Shown: in pieces, positions 7,807-15,631 of the stretch
Position numbering within the stretch: the first letter of the stretch is position 1
Layout: every line of letters begins with the position of its first letter
DNA from: Heterostelium multicystogenum
Taxonomy: Eukaryota > Evosea > Eumycetozoa > Acytosteliales > Acytosteliaceae
DNA length: 15,631 nt
Assembly: GCA_003667245.1 (NCBI GenBank)
Contig: RCNN01000407.1
Span: 1 to 15,631 of the forward strand
Direction: 5' to 3'
Translations under genes and position numbers: made by a program
The notes under the pieces: model-generated
The model's database searches: none
What the model was told of the DNA's origin: nothing
The model's input: only the letters and a program-made list of their open reading frames with translations

Positions 7807-8524
7807 TTATTTATTGTTCAAGAATTGGATAAGGGACAAAATATATGCAGCTACCGCAATTACCCCTGAAATATAGGCCATAATTGGACTGAATTTAAGC
7901 AGTTTTTTCAATATCCAATCAAACTATCAAGAAACGACTGTAAATACATTAGTAAAGATCTATCAATCATTTTATGTTTATCTTACTTTTTTCTCTGAAT
8001 CAACTAGAGTATAGTCACCACCAGGATAAGGTGAATTCACTATTTCTAAACGAGGATCAGGATTAGGTTGATCTTGAATTTGTCCTGGATTTGGTGGTGG
8101 GATTCTTAGTCTTAGATTACCTCTGGACAAATTCAAAGATTTTTCAATAATATCTATGGTGCACCCTTGTTTGAAAACCTTAATTGGATGTAAGTCAGAG
8201 TCACTTTTGAAAACATTAACCTGAGTGGGATAGTTAGAAAATATAATATAACTGTTATATTAATTTCTTACATACCGGTGGCTCTGTCACATAAATATGT
8301 GTTACAATGTCAGGAATAGGAACAGAGAGATTTTCAAGAGCAACAGGCACATTGAAGTTAACCACAACATCTGGAGGAACCAAAGGATAAAAGTTAATTT
8401 TGGCATCCTTGATCATACCAAACCTTTCAATGATGGGCACTTCTAGTTGGGTATAAAATCTAATACCATCTTTTGGGAGTAGTAGAAGTTTATCTTTATA
8501 ATGAATAGTGAATAGGTTATCCAT
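7807..8524 (-). CDS. Small tail-anchored membrane protein, three exons
   Basis: Exons 8524-8276, 8220-7987 and 7923-7807 join cleanly to 199 residues. Intron 1 is GTATGT...CTCAG (55 bases). Intron 2 is GTAAGA...GATAG (63 bases) with a TTTACTAATG branch-like site; the nearer TTACAG acceptor would hit a stop, so the downstream TAG acceptor is chosen. The protein starts MDNLFTIHYKDKLLLLPKDG, has a Pro- and Val-rich middle (YPLVPPDVVVNFNVPV), a Pro/Asn/Asp stretch (PPPNPGQIQDQPNPDP), then a basic linker (DWILKKLLKFSP) and a C-terminal hydrophobic helix (IMAYISGVIAVAAYILSLI) ending NNK. A single helix at the very C-terminus predicts a cytosolic protein anchored in ER, mitochondrial or other membranes. 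A TTG-initiated 5' extension is possible but unneeded. I recognise no family. No damage seen. Confidence 0.8.
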
Positions 8525-8742
8525 GTATTTATTTGTATAATAGAAGGTTGAAATGAACAATGAAAATTTTAAGTTATTTTTATAGTAAACTTTCAATATT
8601 AAATATTTAATTTTTAATTATTAGTAGAACCTAAAGTGTTTCATAAATATGATACATATGTAATTCATAATGGTATTCCTGGGATGAAGCAAACAGACAT
8701 CTATCATAGTATTGGCCCCTGCCCAATCACACCATTTAATAA

Positions 8743-9151
8743 TTTTACCATGCAAACTCTAGTTTGCATGGTAAAAAAAATAAATTGATAAAAAAAACTT
8801 GCCAAAATGAAAGTGGCAAAGATGAGTTAAATTGTTTACACATGTTTTAAATAGTAAATGTACTGTTTGAGTTAAAGAAATAAATAAGTGAAAACTCAAT
8901 CTCAATTTTGATTTATTTCAGAAGGAAGTCTCAGAATTAAGTTCTTTATAGCAAAATGAAGTTTTAATCAAGGATCTGACCAATTTCATGCAGTAAGTAA
9001 GCACAGATCATTTGGAGAGCTGATCTTTCCCTTACTATTTGTTAGAAACAAGAAGTTTAGATTTTTTGTTTAATTTTGAAAGATATTTATTCACTCTGGA
9101 TGATGTGATCATTTCTCATAACAAAGAGGACTGTATCTATTATTGAGAAAT
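8743..9151. other. Second hairpin cluster, with a perfect 34-base palindrome
   Basis: 8743-8758 and 8761-8776 are perfect 16-base complements around a CT loop. Further pairs: 8799-8804/8814-8819 (TTGCCA), 8867-8873/8893-8899 (TTGAGTT) interleaved with 8877-8885/8911-8919 (GAAATAAAT), 8996-9010/9021-9036 (12 pairs with an internal loop) and 9111-9121/9140-9151 (11 pairs, one bulge). The interleaved pairs would make a pseudoknot if transcribed. No ORF is convincing between 8597 and 9376, so this is an intergenic stretch whose only visible content is folding. It is less dense than the chain at 2775-3670. Confidence 0.65.
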
Positions 9152-9595
9152 ATGAAACTTCTAGTATCAAGTTGCTACCAAGAGTTATTTATTTGCGTTA
9201 TATCATTTTAATAGTCCACTGCTCTCTAATATGAAAAGAAACAATGTTAAACCAACAGCTCATGTTTAGAGACATAAGATTACAATCTGACTCATCAAAT
9301 TTTCAGTACTTTGATGTGCAAGGCCAAAATAGTATATCAAACAAAAGAAGCATCCCAATTGGTTTATTTAAAAAGACCTGTTGACCTAATGACATATCTA
9401 TCCATTAACTAAGACACTGATCCAAATCATGCTATGAGAAATCTATATTAAATCCTCCATCAAATACTTGATAAACTATAACTAAATTGAATCGACTTCC
9501 ACCACTTTTCAGTCCTGTTCTTTGTATAATGCTAAACTAGAAAACTAAGCATCATCATCCACCAAACTAATTTCAGGAGAGATCACCTGAATCCT

Positions 9596-10893
9596 TTGTT
9601 TGTCAGAAAACGATACTGTTAGGATACATCGTCATTTAATTCAAAAGCACACAAATCACTTACCATCGTGGGACTTGAAGAAAAAGATGGAGATTGTTCT
9701 GTGAAAAGTGTTCAAGCCTTTCATCTTGACCACTTTGAACTCTTGTTGAGTGTCCTCCAGCTTTAAAAATGAATATACGATTGCTTAGTTGAAACATTCA
9801 GACAAGCTGTTCTCATCGTGATGAACGACATTGTTAGCTGACAGTTAGCTGAGACCTTGTCTAAGAATGATTTCACAAAGTGTATTAATGTCTTTGTCCT
9901 TGATGAATTGTATGATTGCTGATCTGAGCTCCCAAATGTCGAATGACTTCCAGTTGAAGAGTCTTTGAGCTCAGAGAGGCACTCCTTTCTGACCGATAGA
10001 TTTGGAATTCAAAGATGAGTTCCTTTGTCGAGGAATGTCAGTGCACTAGTGTAGTACATCAGAGAGACCAAAGCCTTGTTTCAATTTGTGTAGTCTTACC
10101 TCAAAGGTGGAGTTGGTTTTCAAGCCAGAGAAGTCAAGATGAATCACTATGAACTTGTTCCCCATATAGGTCGGGTTCTTTCCGATGTCAAGCTTGCCGA
10201 ACAACTCAGTGAATTGGTCTCTGTTGTTGATGTAGTACCGGTGGAGCATGTCGAGGAGCAATGTCTTGCCAAAGCGACGAGCGCGAAGTGAGATGATAGC
10301 CTTTACCTTCAGTGACTCAATGTCTCTGATGTAGTTGCTGTTGTCAATGAAGAACGAGCCGGTTATGTGGAATACACTCTTGAAGTTGCCATCGCCAAAT
10401 GGAACTGAGGTTGCTCTGAATTGAATGTCAGTTGTGAGACAACATGCATCTATCAGAATATACATACTGTTCTTGTCAGATGGCGCACTGTAGAAACGAA
10501 CATGAGCTTGCTTGGACCAAAGAAAAGGAACTGCTGTATGTTTGATGCAATTGGAGCATACTGACACAGAGCTTGTGAGTCAAGTGAGTTGTTTAGACAA
10601 CATGCTTTCGATAGAGATAGTATCTGTTGTTGGAACAAGTTAATTAAACAAAAGATCTAACAAAAAGCACAAATATTTTACATTCGCCTGAAAACAAGAA
10701 TGACAGAAGCACACATCTCCAAAAAGAGTAATGAATTGTTGTCTCTCCAAATTTTCATATAAACTGAGCTTCGACCTGAAATATATAGTTAGTAAGGGAC
10801 AATGAAACTCTCGCGATGCTCGTGCTAACATACCGAATGAAATTGACCAGGTCCTCGATCAACTTGACGAAGAGTTGTAAACTTCTTGGTCAT
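9596..10893 (-). pseudogene. AAA-ATPase-like / PD-(D/E)XK nuclease family protein, decayed copy 2
   Basis: Starts at ATG 10893 (ACGAAATGACC) with MTKKFTTLRQVDRGPG and a GTATGT donor at 10831; the acceptor TTTCAG at ~10776 gives the wrong phase. Then LSLYENLERQQFITLFGD, a second piece LDSQALCQYAP to FLFFGPSKL, and after a shift near 10510 a long clean frame: RFYSAPSDKN, SVPFGDGNFKSVFHITGSFF, LRARRFGKTLLLDMLHRYY (the family's Walker A) and FTELFGKLDIGKNP, ending HLDFSGLKTNSTFE at the GTAAGAC donor near 10100. Directly after that intron start the sequence jumps to the LMYYTSALTFLDKG region, which has a stop before IPNL. A 689-base block with Walker B and a 319-base block with the nuclease-like end, both present at 524-2020, are missing. 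The first half is the better preserved N-terminal part of the family; the second half is non-functional. Shared flank runs to 9377. Confidence 0.8.
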
Positions 10894-11017
10894 TTCGTTG
10901 TGTTGTCACTGTTTGAAAGAATTTGTTATTGCTAAATTTGAACATTGACAAATGAATGTAGAGTGATTCTTGCATAAACTATGTCATAGATGACAATTCT
11001 TAGCTGATTTGTGATGA

Positions 11018-11305
11018 AAAAAGAAACTCATCCAAAATGTAGCATTAACAACACCGACTAGCTTTGTGATTATATCAAGTGTAAAGCATATAAAGGGTCA
11101 ATGTTTGACAAAATTAAGCATCTGTTGCATTTTGAAATCTGATAAATTCCTCAGAGTATATCTCATTCACTTCCCGATGATCAGCAAAGAGCTATTCGAC
11201 TCAACAAAAGTACTCAATAATTATGAGATGGGTATTCTCTTTCATTACTTCAGATTCATCATTACATTGATCATAGGTCGTATTCCTAAGTCAATTGTTA
11301 TCTGA
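11018..11305 (+). CDS. Open frame without a start, unidentified
   Basis: The frame is open from 11018 to a TGA at 11303 with no ATG in its first half. It includes KKLIQNVALTTPTSFVII and LRVYLIHFPMISKELFDS. The composition is mixed enough to be an old exon, but I see no splice signals that would link it to a start, and no domain. It could be debris or chance. Confidence 0.18.
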   Translation, partial: KKKLIQNVALTTPTSFVIISSVKHIKGQCLTKLSICCILKSDKFLRVYLIHFPMISKELFDSTKVLNNYEMGILFHYFRFIITLIIGRIPKSIVI

Positions 11306-11340
11306 ACTCTTACTCTCTTCAATTTTCAAGGAACTCAAGT

Positions 11341-11586
11341 ATGCCCAGTAGTATGGCACAACGAAAAGAGAAATTAAGTTTGAGAAAGGGTGTGAGATTA
11401 TTTAAAAAGAACTATACAACTCTTTTCTCTAAGATTGCCAATGTAACAACATACCTACAAATGTTCATTTACCACAAGAAACCTATGGATGTTTTTGAAT
11501 CGAGACATAAGTTTATAAGGAATTTGTTCGACAATCAAACAAACGATCGAAGGTTAAGTCTTTTAATGATCTATGTTTATAAATGA
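11341..11586 (+). CDS. Hypothetical 81-residue protein
   Basis: ATG at 11341 (CAAGTATGCC) opens 81 codons ending at TGA 11584. The protein is basic: MPSSMAQRKEKLSLRKG, then LFKKNYTTLFSKIANVTTYL and MDVFESRHKFIRNLFDNQ. No signal peptide, membrane segment or known motif. A TTTTCAAG acceptor-like site sits 10 bases upstream, so the ATG may instead be internal to an exon. It may be the remains of a longer gene; nothing continues it downstream. Confidence 0.3.
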   Translation: MPSSMAQRKEKLSLRKGVRLFKKNYTTLFSKIANVTTYLQMFIYHKKPMDVFESRHKFIRNLFDNQTNDRRLSLLMIYVYK

Positions 11587-11646
11587 GAGCACCATCGTAT
11601 AAATCAAAACAAAAGAAATCAAAAACAACTAATTTACTAATGAAAA

Positions 11647-12126
11647 CTAAATTTCCATACATAACTGATTGATATTTTGGATTTCTTGAGAGAGTCCACG
11701 GATTAATACCAAAATTTCTGAAACTGAGGCTTCAGTGTACATATTGGTATGTAATGAAATTATTGTCAAAGAAAAGAAGGTAAAAAGAATAAGAAAAAAG
11801 AATTGTTAGTATGGAATGAGACATATTTGATATTGTGAAATTTACTAACTTCTGGATTAGATGACCTGATAATATCAAATTGAGAATTGTCTGGAAGTGC
11901 TGAAGAAATTGCAACAACATCTCCATCAGATTCTCTAATTGAGATCTGCTATTTTTGAGGGCAAAGCGAATTTATGTAATATTAATTGCTTGATCTCCTC
12001 CCCAGTGGTTCCATAATAGTAATAGATCTTCTTGTAATTCGTATCATCAGGGAAAATAACCAAAATGTGCTTTTTTGTTGAATTATTGGTAGTTGTGGTA
12101 GTTGACATCGTTGTTGATATATCCAT
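11647..12126 (-). pseudogene. Ubiquitin-fold-like domain protein, two exons, one frameshift
   Basis: Exon 1 starts at ATG 12126 (MDISTTMSTTTTTNNST) or 12108, then KKHILVIFPDDTNYKKIYYY, GTTGEEIKQLILHKFALPSK and IADL. At about 11942 the text moves to another frame: IRESDGDVVAISSALPDNSQ and FDIIRSSNPEV. A GTAAAT donor at 11845 and an AAG acceptor at 11730 (116-base intron) lead in phase to SVSEILVLIRGLSQEIQNIN and QLCMEI, stop at 11647. The strand-helix pattern, with RES-DGD after a Leu-rich helix, suggests a ubiquitin-like or Ras-binding-type fold; this is inference. In the written sequence exon 1 ends at a TAG right after IADLN. Either the gene is recently broken or one base is wrong. The frame-broken state makes me call it a pseudogene with limited confidence. 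Confidence 0.5.
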
Positions 12127-12358
12127 TGTTGAGATCTCATCACACACACATTTACTAGAAATAATAAAATAACTCCTCTTGAACATTCTGGTAAAAAACT
12201 ATGTAGGTTCTTGTTGTAAACTCACACATCCAATTTGTATTGTTTAACCAATTTTATTAAATTTATAGTAACTATAATTCTAATTATTTCTTGAAAAATC
12301 AAACATATTGGTTTAACATTCTCAGATAGTTCACAATGACTTGATTTGCCTTGTTTAT

Positions 12359-12462
12359 GGTGGTCATACACATATTTTATTGGTAAATATCCACGTTTTT
12401 AATTAATGACTATGAAACATAGTAACAAATTAGAAAGTAGTTGAGAAGACACCACAACATCT
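12359..12462 (+). repeat. Dispersed repeat, copy B
   Basis: Same orientation as 5701-5787. Shared start GGTGGT, core TACACATATTTTATTGG, TGACTATGAA and AGTAAC, and end ACCACAACATCT. It carries 24 extra bases at 12427-12450 and lacks the 5-base duplication of copy A. It lies between the ubiquitin-fold-like gene and a transposase-like fragment. The rest of 12187-12358 is AT-rich with no feature seen. Confidence 0.8.
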
Positions 12463-12583
12463 AGCTCCGAAATAAACGCAACACATTCATGTACAAATTA
12501 ATAATTTTGGTTTTTATGAATATATTGGTAATAAATTGATGGTATTGACATGATACACAGGACTCAGGTATTAATATTGGGCT

Positions 12584-12793
12584 TTATTGAGAAGGATACC
12601 ATTTCTTATGATCAGGTATCAAAAATCTATTGTGAATTGCAGCAGAAATAGTGTAGTTCATTTGATGTTTTTCAATAAGTGCATTTCTATTTGAAGGTGG
12701 ATATCTGAGCTTCTCTCTACATATAGCCATTATTTTAATATCTTTAATTGCATTTTCAACAAGTGTTCTCACCGATGAGAAGGCTCTCCGGAG
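12584..12793 (-). pseudogene. C-terminal fragment resembling a DDE (Harbinger/PIF-type) transposase
   Basis: After a TGA at 12794 the frame reads LRRAFSSVRTLVENAIKDIK, IMAICREKLRYPPSN and NYTISAAIHNRFLIPDHKKW, stop at 12584. The pattern of a conserved Arg and VEN/VE-x(3)-x-IK helix followed by a terminal I-x-A-A-x-x-H-N helix resembles the last part of the HARBI1/DDE_4 nuclease domain (R..vE...g.lK and ..LHN). The catalytic first two acidic residues would lie upstream and are not present, so this is only a tail. I see no terminal inverted repeat. Function as a transposon remnant is inferred from the helix pattern, not a search; a domesticated or unrelated protein tail is possible. Confidence 0.45.
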
Positions 12794-12904
12794 TCAAGAA
12801 GGAATGAACCACACAAATTTATTGAATTCGAATTTGGTATTTTAAATTTGCAATTTCATCAACACAAAAGAATGTACTTTTATTGATGAAGTTTTTCATT
12901 CTAT

Positions 12905-13357
12905 TTATGACGATGCACAACCATGACCTTCGAGTGTGAATGGACATTCAAAACATGTTGGACAGGTATAGCAATAAACTCTAATGGCGGGTGTTGCACC
13001 AATTGGAACTTTAAATGATAAATTGTCAAAATTCATATTAATTGAACTGCTTTGGGTTTCAATAGTTGTAAATAGAAAGTCAGTAGTTTTATATCCGACA
13101 TCGGTTTTGTATTGAACAGCATTGTAAATTTGATTCACTATTGTTAAGTTTGCAGTATAAATGTAGGGTGTTGTTGCTTCGATGTCATTCATCAGATACT
13201 CGGTCACTGGAATGAATGTTATGATAGTTGCAGAAAAATTGTGATTATAGGTATAGCACTCTGAACCATCTATATTGAATCTAGGATGTTGGTACACTTC
13301 CAAAGAGATAACTACTTTTAAAAAAATAATTATTGTTAAGATTGTAACTCTATTCAT
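12905..13357 (-). CDS. Small secreted protein with Cys-rich C-terminus
   Basis: An uninterrupted 150-residue frame with a clear signal peptide: MNRVTILTIIIFLKVVISLE, cleavage expected after about residue 18. The mature part is Thr/Tyr/Asn-rich with candidate N-glycosylation sites (NFS, NLT, NLS) and looks beta-rich (FSATIITFIPVTEYL, YIYTANLTIVNQIYN). It ends with a cluster of cysteines (CYTCPTCFECPF, then GHGC), six of its seven cysteines. No membrane anchor follows, so it should be released or wall/matrix-bound. The single exon and AT-rich 5' flank (13358-13400) fit a functional gene. I do not recognise the family. Confidence 0.75.
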   Translation of the reverse strand: MNRVTILTIIIFLKVVISLEVYQHPRFNIDGSECYTYNHNFSATIITFIPVTEYLMNDIEATTPYIYTANLTIVNQIYNAVQYKTDVGYKTTDFLFTTIETQSSSINMNFDNLSFKVPIGATPAIRVYCYTCPTCFECPFTLEGHGCASS

Positions 13358-13691
13358 TTGTATAAAATAGTAATAGTAATAAAAAAGTAATTATTAAACA
13401 ATAACAATAAATATCGAGGTGGAGGTAGCTCTCAACAACACACCAATCAAAATTTAAAAAGATCTTTTTTAGACCTTTTCTTAGCAATGGAAAAGAAAAT
13501 TCTTATCCCTCAATTGTGAATTTTCAAATGATTTTCCCCTTCAAGGGAGATTAAAAAGAATTCATACAATAGATGACTTAAAATTACAAACTTTAATATT
13601 TTTAACAATATATTTATATTTATTGTTGATGTTATTTATATAGCATTAAATAGGTGGTTTGTTTTATTTTTTTGCGAAAGTTCTCATCTAT
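13358..13691. other. Intergenic stretch between two minus-strand genes
   Basis: Holds the upstream region of the secreted-protein gene and the 3' flank of the GPCR gene. It is AT-rich. The only structure I see is an AAAAAGATCTTTTT palindrome near 13457-13470 and a CCCTTCAAGGG hairpin near 13537. No ORF or RNA gene. Confidence 0.5.
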
Positions 13692-15602
13692 TTAAACATC
13701 ATTACTATTACCAGGACTATTGTTGGTATCAACATGATTTTGTTCGCTTGATACACTCATTGTCAATTGATCATTTGAAATCATATTGCTGTTACTTCTA
13801 ACCAACATATTGCTGTTTGATCTAGTGATATGTGATAGCTCTGAGCTATTTGATACCTCAGGTGGTTGTTGTGATACGGCTCGGCTTTCGAAATCCTCAT
13901 CATTAAACTGAGTCAGTTTTCCGTCACTGGTATTCTTGCCACGTGATCCAGCACTTCGGTTGTTCTTATCTCTTCTGTTGAAAACGTTTGATGTGTTGGG
14001 TCCATAGAGATAAATTCTGAGGAACTTTGGCAAAAATAGAATACTCAACGAAATTGTTGTAATAAAAAGTACAGCAGAACATATGATTGTGGTTTCATTA
14101 TTAACTGACTGAGGAGATATCATCAAGCTGATCACTACAAATATTGAGAACAAACCAACGTATAATGTATTTGCTATCGGCTTACTTTCATTAAACTCTT
14201 CGATATCAACCGTTCTGATCTTCCATGACACGAAAACACCGGTTGCCATCAATACTGCAAAGACACCAAGTAATACATAAAGAACAATCGATGATGTTTT
14301 TCCAACTATACAAACGTTAGCATATTCATATTTGTTTAGGTCTCCAGCATCCTCTGAAGTCCAATCCACTTGAACCATTCTAATGTTTCCAACAGAAGGT
14401 GCAGTCATCAGTGATAACAGAACAACTACAATGGCAATGATACCTGCGACCCATGGCATGAGTTGGAGGTTGGTAACTTTAACAACCCTAAGCTCAGAGT
14501 TATCAAAAATCATCCAAATTCTAATATTCTTCACCACCAGAGAACCAACCATAAGTGCGTATCCAATTGCCAACATCCAGAATCTGCCATTACATGTACC
14601 ATTGGACGGAGGCAATGCATAAAGAATGGCACCTATATAAGTCATAATACCACCAACAATGATTGTTGCAGAGAATATGGGACTGGCAGATCTGATGGAG
14701 TGGGCATTCCTATAGTAACCAATCAAAGCTAAACATCACCAAGGACAAAGCAATGAAAACTGCTGATGTGATGCTGAAACCGTAGAGAATTGAATCTTTC
14801 ACATCGACTCTAGTCAGTGGAACACTATAATAACCTTGCCAATACATTCCATCGTAGTTTGAATTTAGTCTAAAGAACTGGCTATTGGTTAAACAATTAT
14901 TGGCTGGCAAAGGTGCACCGAAGATTGAATTATTTAAATTATAAAGCTCTCTGTTGTACTTGTTGCAAAGTATGGATGTTGCAATTCTGGTACTGCACTG
15001 AGATTCTTAATTTCGTCCATCACTTTTTGCTGTACAGCTGGCGGAACGTAAAAACCAAACTTATCTAGGTAAAGGAATCCGTTGTAAAACTCTCCGTAAA
15101 ATCGGAAATTTTTTGATGAATTGGTCAAGACAATGTCAGCAAAATTGATGAAAACCTGTGTCCAATTGTGGCAAACTCCCATGGCAAATTTGTTCTCCAT
15201 AGATTCTGTTCTGTGGAAAAACCGTTGGTACCAAGTCCCAAAATGACCACGCTTGATCATTTGGAAATTGGCAGACTGATCGTCTTTGGTTATTACTTAG
15301 GTAATCAATACCTAAGGCAATAAGCTGATCGGTTGCCCCCACTGAGATATCCTGTGGCAATCCACTCACCAGTGTTGTAAAATTAGTACCTCGGCTGTTT
15401 CGTTTGCCTTTCTAGCTCCAAACAACAATGCATTTGCATTATAGTTCTTGACCAATGGTTCACCTGGTGCAATATATCCGAATCTTGCCCTGTATTGGGT
15501 CATCAAACCTGCATAGAAACCAACAATGTATTGCATGAATACCAATGTTGTAGGTGGCATAGGAGAGATTACTGGTCCAGTTGTTACGCTAACCAAATGC
15601 AA
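13692..15602 (-). pseudogene. Class C GPCR (GABA-B/mGluR-like, BMP-type extracellular domain), frame-broken, 5' end beyond the window
   Basis: Dictyostelid Grl-type receptors pair an N-terminal BMP/PnrA-like binding domain with a class C seven-helix domain. Here the binding domain shows YIVGFYAGLMTQYRARFGYI, ANALLFGARKANETAEVLI, DISVGATDQLIALGIDYLSN, FPQNRIYGEQICHG, CHNWTQVFINFADIVLTN and FYNGFLYLDKFGFYVPP. Then come KYNRELYNLNNSIFGAPLPA, helix 1 (SITSAVFIALSLVMF), and a 344-residue clean stretch: SIRSASPIF, helix 2, a Cys-containing loop (GTCNGRFW), helices 3-7 and a Ser/Asn-rich cytosolic tail ending NNSPGNSNDV. The reading must change frame near 15375, 15175, 15000 and 14722. At 14722 a single extra base in helix 1 splits LSLVMF from IGYYRN, and no intron could fix it. 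The seven-helix part alone is intact. Calling it a pseudogene assumes the indels are real. Confidence 0.8.
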
Positions 15603-15631
15603 GGAACTTTACCAGTGGAAACTTGAATGCA

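Noticed and set aside
7923..7932. A frameshift in the third exon of the tail-anchored gene
   Set aside because: It disappears when the intron ends at the downstream GATAG acceptor instead of TTACAG.
10640..10831. A 63-codon minus-strand frame as a separate small gene
   Set aside because: It starts inside the first intron of AAA-ATPase-like copy 2 and runs into that gene's second exon; it is part of that locus.
14383..14732. Two plus-strand frames inside the GPCR gene
   Set aside because: Both are antisense shadows of the seven-helix coding sequence, which is clearly the real frame.
1..15631. tRNA or rRNA genes
   Set aside because: I looked for a T-loop-like GGTTCGA motif with matching acceptor arms and for conserved rRNA words and found none I could support.

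Overview
The window reads as the left end of a chromosome from an AT-rich protist, most likely a dictyostelid social amoeba. It opens with C-rich telomeric repeats (CCCTTA, then 13 CCCTCTA). Most genes lie on the minus strand and have short AT-rich introns with GTATGT or GTAAG donors. Recognisable families are a class C (GABA-B/metabotropic-like) GPCR with a BMP-type extracellular domain, an AAA-ATPase-like plus PD-(D/E)XK family that dictyostelids carry in many copies (often annotated as crinkler-type), and pirin. The species is inferred from content, not shown.

Layout. 1-107: telomere. 185-2020: decayed AAA-ATPase-like/nuclease gene copy 1. 2105-2520: scraps of other genes. 2775-3670: a dense chain of about sixteen unrelated hairpins. 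3798-5051: an intact six-exon minus-strand gene built by tandem duplication of a ~41-codon exon. 5052-6090: AT-rich, one dispersed repeat. 5964-7634: an inverted repeat pair enclosing a short plus-strand ORF, a broken pirin gene (minus) and the 3' end of an unknown plus-strand gene. 7807-8524: an intact three-exon gene for a tail-anchored protein. 8743-9151: a second hairpin cluster. 9377-10893: AAA-ATPase-like copy 2, a direct repeat of copy 1 with two large internal deletions. 11018-11586: weak plus-strand ORFs. 11647-12126: two-exon gene with a frameshift. 12359-12462: second copy of the dispersed repeat. 12584-12793: fragment resembling a DDE transposase. 12905-13357: intact small secreted protein. 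13692-15602: class C GPCR gene, frame-broken in four places and running to the window edge.

The picture is a subtelomere in which duplicated and truncated genes decay between a few intact, lineage-specific genes. I see no operon or shared pathway. The most unusual items are the hairpin chain at 2775-3670 and the exon-duplication gene at 3798-5051. Indel errors in the assembly could mimic some of the frameshifts, but three multi-feature genes in the same window read cleanly, so real decay is the simpler explanation for most of them.
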